Source: CAIZWU01 sp942492905 (GTDB lineage Bacteria > Verrucomicrobiota > Verrucomicrobiia > Verrucomicrobiales > V1-33). Taken from it: a DNA stretch of 64,000 bases. Shown here one piece after another: positions 54,265 to 62,292 of this stretch. The notes beneath the pieces are model-generated. The model worked only from the letters and a program-made list of their open reading frames with translations, did not search any database and was not told the DNA's origin. Where the stretch lies: NCBI GenBank assembly GCA_942492905.1, contig OW818657.1, positions 248,001-312,000 on the forward strand, given 5' to 3'. A program made the translations under genes and the position numbers. Each line of letters begins with the position of its first letter. Within the stretch, counting starts at the first letter, position 1.

Positions 54265-56133
54265 ATGTTTTTCCGACTCCGGCCTGAACCGCTCTTCCGT
54301 GGGAGTTGCCTGCTGGCTGCCGGCATTTTGTTATGGCTCTGGCAACACCCCTTTTGCCCATCCAAATGGCAGCAAATGCTGCACGCTGCCCTCGCTGGCA
54401 ACGGGAGTTGGAGTTGGCAGGCCTACACGGCCTTATGGCTGCCCCGTGCCGCGGCGGTTGATTCCGTCATCCTGCTGGCCGCCGCTGCCCTCGCGCCATG
54501 GCTGCTGCGTCAGGCTCCCTCCCGGAATGCCCCAGCCCATGTGCCTGCAGCCAATCCGGTTCCACGGGGACTGGCCATGACCTTGATCGCTGGAGTAATG
54601 CTGGGAAGCGCCGTGCTGAACGCGCCGCGCCTGGACCATAGTTTGTGGAGCGATGAGGAATTTTCCATGTCGCATTTTATGGTAGGGGAATTCGAACTGG
54701 AAAAGGATGGTAACCTTTCCTGGCATGCGGTGCCCTGGGCGAGAGCCTTCTGGGATCACCGGGTTCCCAATAACCATGCGGCCTATTCCGTTCTGGCCAA
54801 GGCTGCCCATGCAGGATTCCAGCCTTCCCCCGGCGCGGGGGATTGGTTTTTCAGCGAAAGGCGGTTGCGGTTGCCGGCCTTTCTGGCCGGGCTCCTCGCC
54901 CTGCCCATGCTCTATCTTCTCATGAAGGAATTGGGGCTGCCACGGGCGGGCTTGGCGGCAGTAGTCCTGATGGCGGCCCATCCCTGGCTGGTGCGTTATT
55001 CCACCGAGGCCCGGGGCTATGGACTTACCTTGTTCCTATGGCCCTTTGCGGTTTGGTGTCTGCTCAGAGGCCTCCGCACCGGGCGCTGGCGCTGGTGGGT
55101 TTGCTTCGGCCTTGCCGAAACCTGCTTGTTATGGAGCTGGACCGGAATGGTCCACTGGCTGCTTCTGCTCAATGCCGCCGCTCTGGGCCTCCTGTTTACC
55201 AGTCCCCACCCTGCCATCCGGTTCCAGTTCCGGCGCTGGATGGCCGCCGGCGGGTTGGCCGCGTTTTGCTATATCCCGCTCGGCCTGCCGATGGTGCCGC
55301 AACTTCAGGCGTGGATGGCCACCGGCCGGGCCAAAGCCACCGGGATCGCTTCCGGATGGTTGGCCAACAGCTTGTCGTGGCTCTTGACCGGAGAACCCTG
55401 GCGAAGCCCTGATCCCGCCAATGCCCTTTGTCCCGGCCGCTTGGAAACCTTGATCAATCAGCCGGCCCTGACGGTTATTTGGTTCTTCGCGGGAGCTTTG
55501 GCCATGGGTTGGGGCCTGGTGGTTTTCTGGCGGCATTCCCGGGAAACCCGCTGGTTGCTCGCCGCCATGCTCCTGCCCTTGGCTACCCTCTGCGTCCAAG
55601 CCACCGTGTCGGGCAATCTGCTGATGCCGTGGTATGCCTGCCCGGCTTTGCCAGCCGTTGCCATGCTGATGGGCGGCATGGCGGAAGAGGCCCGCCGGTT
55701 CCGTGCGGCAGCGCCCGCAGCACTGCTCCTTGCCTTCACGGTGCTGGCATCGGGACACCGGATGCGTGATCTGCTGCGGAATCATGAAATGGAGCCTAAC
55801 CGCGCTGCCACGGCCCTCACCCGCTCCGTGGTGAATCCCCGGCATCCGGATTACGGAAAAGGCGTAATCACCGCCCAATTCAGCTGCCGCCGTCCGGGCT
55901 ATGACCCCGGCTGCCACGAAATCGCATCTGCCGCTGGCCTGGAATCGTTGCAACAGCAGGCCGCAGCAGAAGGCTGCGACTTGTATGTGAATATAGGTGA
56001 TGCCGGGGCGGCCGTGCAACGATGGCCGGACCTGATGGCCAGACTCGGCGACCCTGCGCAGTTTTATCCTCCAATCGCCCTTCCTGGCATGGACCACGCC
56101 CAGACGCGACTGGTCTGGAAAGCGGTCCGCTGA
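54265..56133 (+). CDS. GT39-like (ArnT/PMT-type) membrane glycosyltransferase A
   Basis: Polytopic membrane protein of 623 residues resembling GT-C lipid-sugar glycosyltransferases. The first large extracytoplasmic loop carries SLWSDEEFSM, where Asp130-Glu131 sit in the catalytic-acid position of the family, and helix 4 has the conserved HPWLVRYSTEARGYGL. It ends in a soluble C-terminal domain. GTG codons at 54214 and 54250 are alternative starts. It converges with a paralogue at 56166 (33 bases between stops). Donor and acceptor are unknown. Confidence 0.8.
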   Translation: MFFRLRPEPLFRGSCLLAAGILLWLWQHPFCPSKWQQMLHAALAGNGSWSWQAYTALWLPRAAAVDSVILLAAAALAPWLLRQAPSRNAPAHVPAANPVPRGLAMTLIAGVMLGSAVLNAPRLDHSLWSDEEFSMSHFMVGEFELEKDGNLSWHAVPWARAFWDHRVPNNHAAYSVLAKAAHAGFQPSPGAGDWFFSERRLRLPAFLAGLLALPMLYLLMKELGLPRAGLAAVVLMAAHPWLVRYSTEARGYGLTLFLWPFAVWCLLRGLRTGRWRWWVCFGLAETCLLWSWTGMVHWLLLLNAAALGLLFTSPHPAIRFQFRRWMAAGGLAAFCYIPLGLPMVPQLQAWMATGRAKATGIASGWLANSLSWLLTGEPWRSPDPANALCPGRLETLINQPALTVIWFFAGALAMGWGLVVFWRHSRETRWLLAAMLLPLATLCVQATVSGNLLMPWYACPALPAVAMLMGGMAEEARRFRAAAPAALLLAFTVLASGHRMRDLLRNHEMEPNRAATALTRSVVNPRHPDYGKGVITAQFSCRRPGYDPGCHEIASAAGLESLQQQAAAEGCDLYVNIGDAGAAVQRWPDLMARLGDPAQFYPPIALPGMDHAQTRLVWKAVR

Positions 56134-56165
56134 CTTGCCGCTGGAAGGATGAAATCGACAATTAC

Positions 56166-58142
56166 TTACTTTGCCTGCGGGACGTGGGCAGCGTCCTTCC
56201 GCATCCGGTAGACCTCCAGGGTGTTCAAGGTTTCCACGCCCCACAGGGTACCGAGGTGATCGAACTGTGCGGGGTCCTTCAGGGCTTGGATCACATCGTG
56301 GCAGATCATATCACTCAAATCCCGGATACCCACAATCATGTAGAATTCACCATCGTTTTTACGCGCCAGCTCCATCTTCGCGGCCAGTGCTTCCCTGGTT
56401 CTGACATACATGTCGCCGCGGGGTTCGTAGGCGAAGGTGTGACGCCACAGCCAGCCGGTGTAGATGTTGGAGGGTTCGCTGAAGCCGCGGGGTTCATGCG
56501 CGCCACGGGTCATTTTCCAGGCCCGTTTCAGGTTCTCGCGGGGATAGCGTTGGAAGTCTTTGACCATGGGAGCTCCGAGGGCGGCAAATCCACCCAGCGC
56601 GGCGGCGCCGGCCACGCCCCAGCCAATCGCCCGTCGTCCCGCCGGCCATCCGGGCCGCCACGCGGCCACGGCTCCCGGGCGGGGGGTGACTGCCGTGGCA
56701 AACAACACCGCCAGCACCGGCAGATTGTAGAGCAGATACCAGGTGAGGAGCTCCACCCGCAGACCGTATTTAAAATGCAGCGCGGCCACCAATCCACTGA
56801 ACAGCACCGCACCGCAGATCGACAGCATAAAACGGTCCTGACGCCACAGACGCACCGCCCCCCACAGCAAAATGAGGATCAACGCGGCCAACGCCGCCTT
56901 GGTCCAAGGCGACTTCCGCATCAGCCGTTCCATCGACACCTCGCGGGGATTCGCCTGCTCCTGTTCGTGCCAGGGAATGCCGGTCAGAATTTCGGAATCA
57001 ATGTCATGCCGCCAATGGTCCTCCATCGGTTTGGCCCGACGGCGCACTTCCTCGATCGATTTCCGCATCTGGAGCTGGCTTGGCATCGCCAGGGGAATGA
57101 ACAGCATCGCCCCCAGCAGTCCTGCCGCCATCCAGCGCACCACGGCCACGCGACGCAGGGACTTGTCCGGCATCGGTCCCCAGAACAACCGGGCTGCCAC
57201 CACCCCATTGGCAAAAATCAGCGCATAGACACCACCCTTCCAGGAATACATCATGAGGAACTGCATCAGCCCGAAAACCAGCCAGTCGCGCTTCCGCCCG
57301 TCCCGCAAGGCCTTCATCACTGTCCACAAAGTCAGGATAAAAAAGAGCAGCATCAGGGAATACCCACGGGCCTCCACGCTGAACCGGACGTGCCATGGGT
57401 GCACCGCCATAAAAACCGCCGCCACCAATCCGGTCACCGGACGGCCCAGCCAGCGCAACCATCCCGCCAACGCAATCAACGAGCCCAGCCCTGCCGCCAA
57501 TGGAACCAGCCGCACCACCGACTCGCGGAACGACCACACGGGATGCCCGCCGAGGGCTTGCCAGGTTTTCAGCGTCACGCGCTGGAGCAGGGTGGACAAC
57601 CAATGGTTATTGCCGCTCTGGTCACCAAAAAATGCCTGATTCCAGTCCACGGTATTGAACCGCACCGTGTCCTGGATGGAGGCTCCTTTGGTGGTCGGCT
57701 GCCATTTTCCGTGCACAAAATCACAGAACATCCACCCCTCGTCCCCCCAAAAACCCAGCGACATGGCCGGCCACCGTTGCCCGACTGCAAAAGTTAAAAT
57801 GCCAGCCATTGCCAGCCAGAACCAGCACGACCGCAACTGCTCCCCCGCAGGTCCGGCCACCCGCACCGGCACCGCTGCCGCTGCGCCCCACCAGCGTCTC
57901 AGCAGTAACAGCAGTAACAGCAGGACCCCGATTCCCCCGGAGATGACCAGCCCGATCCACAAGCCGGCCGCCATGTATTCCCGGACCGGCACCTGCTTCA
58001 CTCCGCCCTCTTCGAAGGCCCGGGTTGCCCCCGGTTTCCGTGCGGCCACCGCCCAGATCAGGCAAAACAGGATCCATCCTATCAGCAACCAACGGGTTGC
58101 CGCCTCCGGGCTTGGTCTATTTGGAAGGATTTTCTTGATCAT
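56166..58142 (-). CDS. GT39-like membrane glycosyltransferase B
   Basis: Polytopic membrane protein of 658 residues, paralogue of the gene at 54265. It shares FWGDEGWMFCDF (Asp134-Glu135) in the first loop and HPWHVRFSVEARGYSL in helix 4, then a Leu-rich set of helices and a soluble C-terminal domain (EFYMIVGIRDLSDM). Two convergent paralogues could glycosylate different lipids or act one after the other. Substrates unknown. Confidence 0.8.
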   Translation of the reverse strand: MIKKILPNRPSPEAATRWLLIGWILFCLIWAVAARKPGATRAFEEGGVKQVPVREYMAAGLWIGLVISGGIGVLLLLLLLLRRWWGAAAAVPVRVAGPAGEQLRSCWFWLAMAGILTFAVGQRWPAMSLGFWGDEGWMFCDFVHGKWQPTTKGASIQDTVRFNTVDWNQAFFGDQSGNNHWLSTLLQRVTLKTWQALGGHPVWSFRESVVRLVPLAAGLGSLIALAGWLRWLGRPVTGLVAAVFMAVHPWHVRFSVEARGYSLMLLFFILTLWTVMKALRDGRKRDWLVFGLMQFLMMYSWKGGVYALIFANGVVAARLFWGPMPDKSLRRVAVVRWMAAGLLGAMLFIPLAMPSQLQMRKSIEEVRRRAKPMEDHWRHDIDSEILTGIPWHEQEQANPREVSMERLMRKSPWTKAALAALILILLWGAVRLWRQDRFMLSICGAVLFSGLVAALHFKYGLRVELLTWYLLYNLPVLAVLFATAVTPRPGAVAAWRPGWPAGRRAIGWGVAGAAALGGFAALGAPMVKDFQRYPRENLKRAWKMTRGAHEPRGFSEPSNIYTGWLWRHTFAYEPRGDMYVRTREALAAKMELARKNDGEFYMIVGIRDLSDMICHDVIQALKDPAQFDHLGTLWGVETLNTLEVYRMRKDAAHVPQAK

Positions 58143-58250
58143 CGAGGAAACTTTAATCGCCGAGCCCCGGCGAAAATGTTACCCGATTTCTGGATCATGA
58201 CAAAATTTTCATGACCTTTATTTTGGCTGCCAATAAACGCAGGGCAGCGC

Positions 58251-60233
58251 CTAATCGAGCTTCACCTGACGTGCCCGGACGCGTTTAAGCAGTGCGGGAA
58301 CATCCCCGTATTTCACGGCCCCGGGCAACAGGTGCCGATCGAAGACATCACGGAGCCCGGCATAGCGGAAAGGGGTGGCCGCCAGTTGCGCTACTTCCAC
58401 GGTGCCATCCGGCACCTGAGACAGGGCCAGCGCGGTCTCCGGCACGAGGGCGCTTTCCGCGTGGACGTCGATCGAGGAAGGCTTGGGATCATGCTGGCGC
58501 ATCCATGCCAGCAGGGCCATCACATCGTGGGCCCGGCGGGCTGGCAGCGGGGTATTGTAACCGGCGGTATACCCGAGGAAATCCCGGTCCTTGGCGACCC
58601 GCCGCACCTGACCGGGGGCGGCTTCTGTTTCGGTGAAAAGCTGGGGAATGGCCACGGCGGTCCGTGCGGCCAGGGCCGCCTGCACCGCGGCCGAAGTTTC
58701 CGCGGCGGCGCCATCCTCCGGGAGCCAGAGGGTCACTTTGCCGGACCACTCGTCAGGATACAGAAACACACACCGCACCTGTTCCGCCGGTTTCCCGTGG
58801 GTCAGCGTTCCCGTCATCCGCTGCACCGCTCCCTTGCGGGTCCGCGTGTCATCCAACTTCCAGTCAAACGGCCCGCGGGCCACCTCTTCCCACGTCCGTC
58901 CCAGCAGCACCGGCAGGGCCTCGTCGATCCACTCCGGTCGTGCCGCAATTTGCCGGTCGGCGTCCGCCTGCCATTCCTTGAGCAGGCGTTTTTCAAAATC
59001 AGGATCGGATGCCGCCGGAGCCGGATGCGCCTCATCCCAGACTGTCAGGTCCGCTTTGCTCAATAACGTAAATGGAGCCTCCACGGTGGGGGCCGGCCGC
59101 GGCGTCTTCAGATGCCGCTCCATCCATTGATACATGGCGAGGCGGCTGGGCAGATTGTAGTTATGGGGAAATTCGGTGCGGTTCAGCAGCGAGACCTTTT
59201 CGGGGGCTCCGGTGAGTTGATAGATCTGCTGGAGCTGGGGGAATCCTTTGGTGGAAAACGCCTTCGTCCAGTCATCCGCTGCCGTGTAGCCCGCTGGCTT
59301 GGGGGCAAACAGCGCCGCCAATTCCACATTGCCGGTGCCAATCCGCAGCAAGCTGGCATTTTCACAGGTGCAGCCTCCCTGCATGGCGGTCGAGACCATC
59401 ACTGCCGGGAAAATCACGGCCGGGCGGGGATCCAGGGCGGCGAGGAGAAACGTCTGGGTGGCTCCTCCGCTGGCCCCCGTCACGCCGACCCGGGCCGGGT
59501 CAACCTCCGGGAGACTGGTGATGAAATCCAAGGCCCGGATGCCACTCCAGGTCTGCAGGCCCATGATGTTCTGCAGCCGGGCCTCCGCCGCGGCACTGAA
59601 GAAACCCCAGCCTTCCGGTGCGGCCATGTCAGGGCGTTGGGCTTTGAATTGATGCGCCAGCGCCATGGAAAACTGGATGCTGTCGGCATAACCGATCATG
59701 TCGTAGTGGAACACCACACAACCCATCCTGGCCAGTTGCACACACCGCGCCTGCAGCGGACTGCGCGCCGCCGGCTCATCGCGTTCGGCCCCGGTAGCCA
59801 TTTGCCGTGCCACTTCCGCATCCTCGGCGCGCATGAACCGCCCATCCGGCCAATGGCCATGCGGGCACAGCACCGCCGGCAGGGGACCGCTCAGATTCAA
59901 AGGACGGTAGAGACTTCCTGTCACGTAAAACCCCGGCATGGCTTCGAAAAACACCTTCTCCACGGCATAGCCATCGAGCTCCCGCCGCCCATGGATCACC
60001 GCCTTCAGCGGCGTCTTCGAGGGCATCGGAAACAAGCCCTGGGATACCTGCACCTGCCGTCGCACCACGGCCGCCCGCGCGTCCCATTCCCCGCGCGTCG
60101 CGGGCGGGGTAAAGGAAAAGTCGCCATTCAAATCCTTCAGGGGCCCGCTGCGGTGGTCGGCTTTGGCCGCATCGGCGGCGGCCCAGTGCAGGGGAACCAG
60201 GGTGAAGGCCAGCAAAGTCAGGAAAGTACGCAT
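58251..60233 (-). CDS. Large exported alpha/beta-hydrolase (acetylxylan esterase-like)
   Basis: Protein of 660 residues with a signal peptide (residues 1-20). The alpha/beta-hydrolase core holds the nucleophile elbow GVTGASGGATQTF (Ser255), an oxyanion-region PHGHWPDGRFM and FHYDMIGYADS. It resembles acetylxylan-esterase/dienelactone-type enzymes common in Verrucomicrobia, which act on plant or algal polysaccharide esters. The C-terminal ~230 residues form a second, hydrolase-like half. It lies 67 bases downstream of the sigma-cupredoxin gene in the same direction, so they may be cotranscribed. Confidence 0.82.
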   Translation of the reverse strand: MRTFLTLLAFTLVPLHWAAADAAKADHRSGPLKDLNGDFSFTPPATRGEWDARAAVVRRQVQVSQGLFPMPSKTPLKAVIHGRRELDGYAVEKVFFEAMPGFYVTGSLYRPLNLSGPLPAVLCPHGHWPDGRFMRAEDAEVARQMATGAERDEPAARSPLQARCVQLARMGCVVFHYDMIGYADSIQFSMALAHQFKAQRPDMAAPEGWGFFSAAAEARLQNIMGLQTWSGIRALDFITSLPEVDPARVGVTGASGGATQTFLLAALDPRPAVIFPAVMVSTAMQGGCTCENASLLRIGTGNVELAALFAPKPAGYTAADDWTKAFSTKGFPQLQQIYQLTGAPEKVSLLNRTEFPHNYNLPSRLAMYQWMERHLKTPRPAPTVEAPFTLLSKADLTVWDEAHPAPAASDPDFEKRLLKEWQADADRQIAARPEWIDEALPVLLGRTWEEVARGPFDWKLDDTRTRKGAVQRMTGTLTHGKPAEQVRCVFLYPDEWSGKVTLWLPEDGAAAETSAAVQAALAARTAVAIPQLFTETEAAPGQVRRVAKDRDFLGYTAGYNTPLPARRAHDVMALLAWMRQHDPKPSSIDVHAESALVPETALALSQVPDGTVEVAQLAATPFRYAGLRDVFDRHLLPGAVKYGDVPALLKRVRARQVKLD

Positions 60234-60300
60234 AAAAAACGCCGGGTCAGGCGCCCGCAGTCTGCGGCGGCAGGATGGTCCATGAAAAGGACAAAACGTC

Positions 60301-62217
60301 TTACGGCAAGACTTTCAGGACTCCATGCATCAACCGCCAATGGCCGGGGAAGGTGCAGAGATACGGATAGTCGCCTGGCGTGGCGGGGGCGGTGAATTCG
60401 ATGAGATCAGACTGGCCCAGTCCGATCAGCCGGGAGCTGGCGGCGAGGATTTCAGGGCTTTCCGGAAGGTAGTGTTTGGCCATGGCCTGCGGGTCCGTCA
60501 GCATCTGGTCGGCCAAGGCCCCGATCTGTTCCAATTGCCCGGGATTGACCAGCAGGAAGTTGTGTTGCAGCGGGCACTTTTCATTCCGGAAAAGGAGCAT
60601 GACCCTGGCGCCGGCTTTTGCTTCCAGCTCGGGTCGGTCAAATTTCATCACGGCCGGCACAACCCCCAGCATGAGTTTCACCGCCCCCACAGATTCGGCC
60701 GGGGAAATCACGGCCACGCCTCCCGCCACCACCGCCAGTGGGGCCGGAAGGAGGGCGGGTGGAGCAGGCAGGGGTGGTTCGGGTGCTGCGGGAAGGGGTT
60801 CGGTGAGGGGCGGTGTTTCGGCGGGACGGACTGCACGTGGCAGGGACGGAGTGGCTTGAGCCACCATGTACGGCACCACTTTCAGGACGCCATTCATCGT
60901 CCGCCAATGGCCGGGGAAGGTGCAGACGTAAGGATAGTTGCCGGGCGTGGCGGGGGCGGTGAATTCAATGAGCTCGGACTGACCGATGCTTATCAGTCGG
61001 GTGCTGCGGGCGAGGATTTCCGGGCTCTCCGGGAGGTAGTGTTTGGCCACCGGCTGGGGATCGCTCAACATCTGGTCGGCCAGGGCCCCGATGGCATCCA
61101 AGGTTCCGGGATTGATGAGGAGGAAGTTATGCTGATGCGGGCACTTGTCGTTGCGGAAGAGGAGTGCGACGCTAGCACCGGCCTTCACTTCCAAGGTGGG
61201 CTGGTCGAATTTTAGGGCCGCCGGGACGACTCCTAGCGTGAGTTCGACCGCTTCGCCAAGATCGTCCGGGGAAATCACGGCCACGCCTCCCGCCACCATC
61301 ACCGGTGGGGCCGGAATCAGGGCGGGCGGAAGAGCCGGGGGTGTTTCAGGGGCCGCGGGAAGGGGTTCGGCGAGGGGGGGTGTTTCGACGGGGCGCTCTG
61401 CAAGTGGCAGGGACTGGGTGGCTTGAGCCACCATGGTCTGGGTTTCATGCGGCCTCAAAGGTGTCAGGAATCGGAACGGCACCACCACCACCGCGCAGGT
61501 GCCAAGGACCACCGCTGCCTTGCCCCACCAGGGCCAGGTGGCAAGGGTCGCAGCCAAACCAGTCGCGGTGGCAGGAGCCTGCAGGGCAGCGGTGGCGAGC
61601 GCCTGGGGCAGACCGGCCGGAGCGTGGGCCTGGGATGCCAGCCCCAGCGCCGTTCCGAGGGCGAGAGTGGTGCTGGTGATGCCTTGGCGCTGCAGCACGC
61701 GGCGCAGTTTTTCCAAGGCCCGGGAGACCCGCATCCGGGCCGAGTTTTCCGAGAGTCCGGTCAGGCCTCCGACCTCGCGCAGATCGCGGCCTTCCAGATA
61801 CCGCAGCACGAGGGCATCCCGGTCTGCGGCAGAGAGACGGCCCAGTGCTTCGTCCAAAACGGGGGCCATGCGGCGCCAGAGCGATTCATCATCGGCTTTT
61901 GATAGGGAGGTTTCCATGGCGGCACGGTGTTCACGTTGGCGGCGGCGCTGCTCGGTGCGGATCAGCTTGGAAGTGACAAACCCGGTATGCCGGTGCAGCC
62001 AGCCCGCGAGCACCGTGTCCGGCGGCAGGGAGCCTGCCTTTTGCGCCAGATCTGTGAAAACCACCTGCGCCGCATCCCGCGCCAAGGCGTGATCCCCGCC
62101 CGCGCGCCGCAGCGCCGTTTGATAGACCAGGCCGGCATGCCGCTCCACCAGGTCACGGAAAGCCCGGTCCGACGATTCGGTCAGGTAGCGGTGGAGCAGG
62201 GCGCGGGAGGGGTCCAT
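60301..62217 (-). CDS. ECF sigma factor fused through a membrane helix to two cupredoxin domains
   Basis: Protein of 638 residues. Residues ~10-175 are an ECF sigma factor: region 2 (RDAAQVVFTDLAQKAGSL, WLHRHTGFVTSKLIR) and region 4 (LSAADRDALVLRYLEGRDL, GLSENSARMRVSRALEKLRR). A predicted membrane helix is at about 229-248. Two tandem plastocyanin/azurin-type domains follow (262-450, 451-638), each with KCP-x2-HNFLL and YPYxCTFPGHW-x2-M. Copper ligands are His363, Cys432, His437, Met441 and His552, Cys621, His626, Met630. The topology predicts sigma in the cytoplasm and cupredoxins outside. A direct copper or redox switch is inference. Same-strand neighbours: PEP carboxykinase upstream, esterase downstream. 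Confidence 0.9.
   Translation of the reverse strand: MDPSRALLHRYLTESSDRAFRDLVERHAGLVYQTALRRAGGDHALARDAAQVVFTDLAQKAGSLPPDTVLAGWLHRHTGFVTSKLIRTEQRRRQREHRAAMETSLSKADDESLWRRMAPVLDEALGRLSAADRDALVLRYLEGRDLREVGGLTGLSENSARMRVSRALEKLRRVLQRQGITSTTLALGTALGLASQAHAPAGLPQALATAALQAPATATGLAATLATWPWWGKAAVVLGTCAVVVVPFRFLTPLRPHETQTMVAQATQSLPLAERPVETPPLAEPLPAAPETPPALPPALIPAPPVMVAGGVAVISPDDLGEAVELTLGVVPAALKFDQPTLEVKAGASVALLFRNDKCPHQHNFLLINPGTLDAIGALADQMLSDPQPVAKHYLPESPEILARSTRLISIGQSELIEFTAPATPGNYPYVCTFPGHWRTMNGVLKVVPYMVAQATPSLPRAVRPAETPPLTEPLPAAPEPPLPAPPALLPAPLAVVAGGVAVISPAESVGAVKLMLGVVPAVMKFDRPELEAKAGARVMLLFRNEKCPLQHNFLLVNPGQLEQIGALADQMLTDPQAMAKHYLPESPEILAASSRLIGLGQSDLIEFTAPATPGDYPYLCTFPGHWRLMHGVLKVLP
60304..60867 (-). 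repeat. Second unit of the tandem cupredoxin duplication
   Basis: Codes for residues 451-638. In frame with, and strongly similar to, the unit at 60868-61434; corresponding copper ligands are 189 residues (567 nt) apart. Confidence 0.88.
60868..61434 (-). repeat. First unit of the tandem cupredoxin duplication
   Basis: Codes for residues 262-450, from MVAQATQSLP to the second MVAQATPSLP, which marks the junction. The unit covers a linker plus one cupredoxin domain, so linker and domain were duplicated together. Confidence 0.88.
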
Positions 62218-62292
62218 GAAATGGTGATTTCATGGAGTAGAACCCACTGCGCAGTGGAAACCGCACAACTATTTTCCGGATCGGGGCCAATC

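Noticed and set aside
56022..57797. Long open frame of 591 codons on the plus strand
   Set aside because: Lies antisense within the GT39-like gene, is rich in His, Gln and Pro as expected for high-GC antisense frames, and has no domain.
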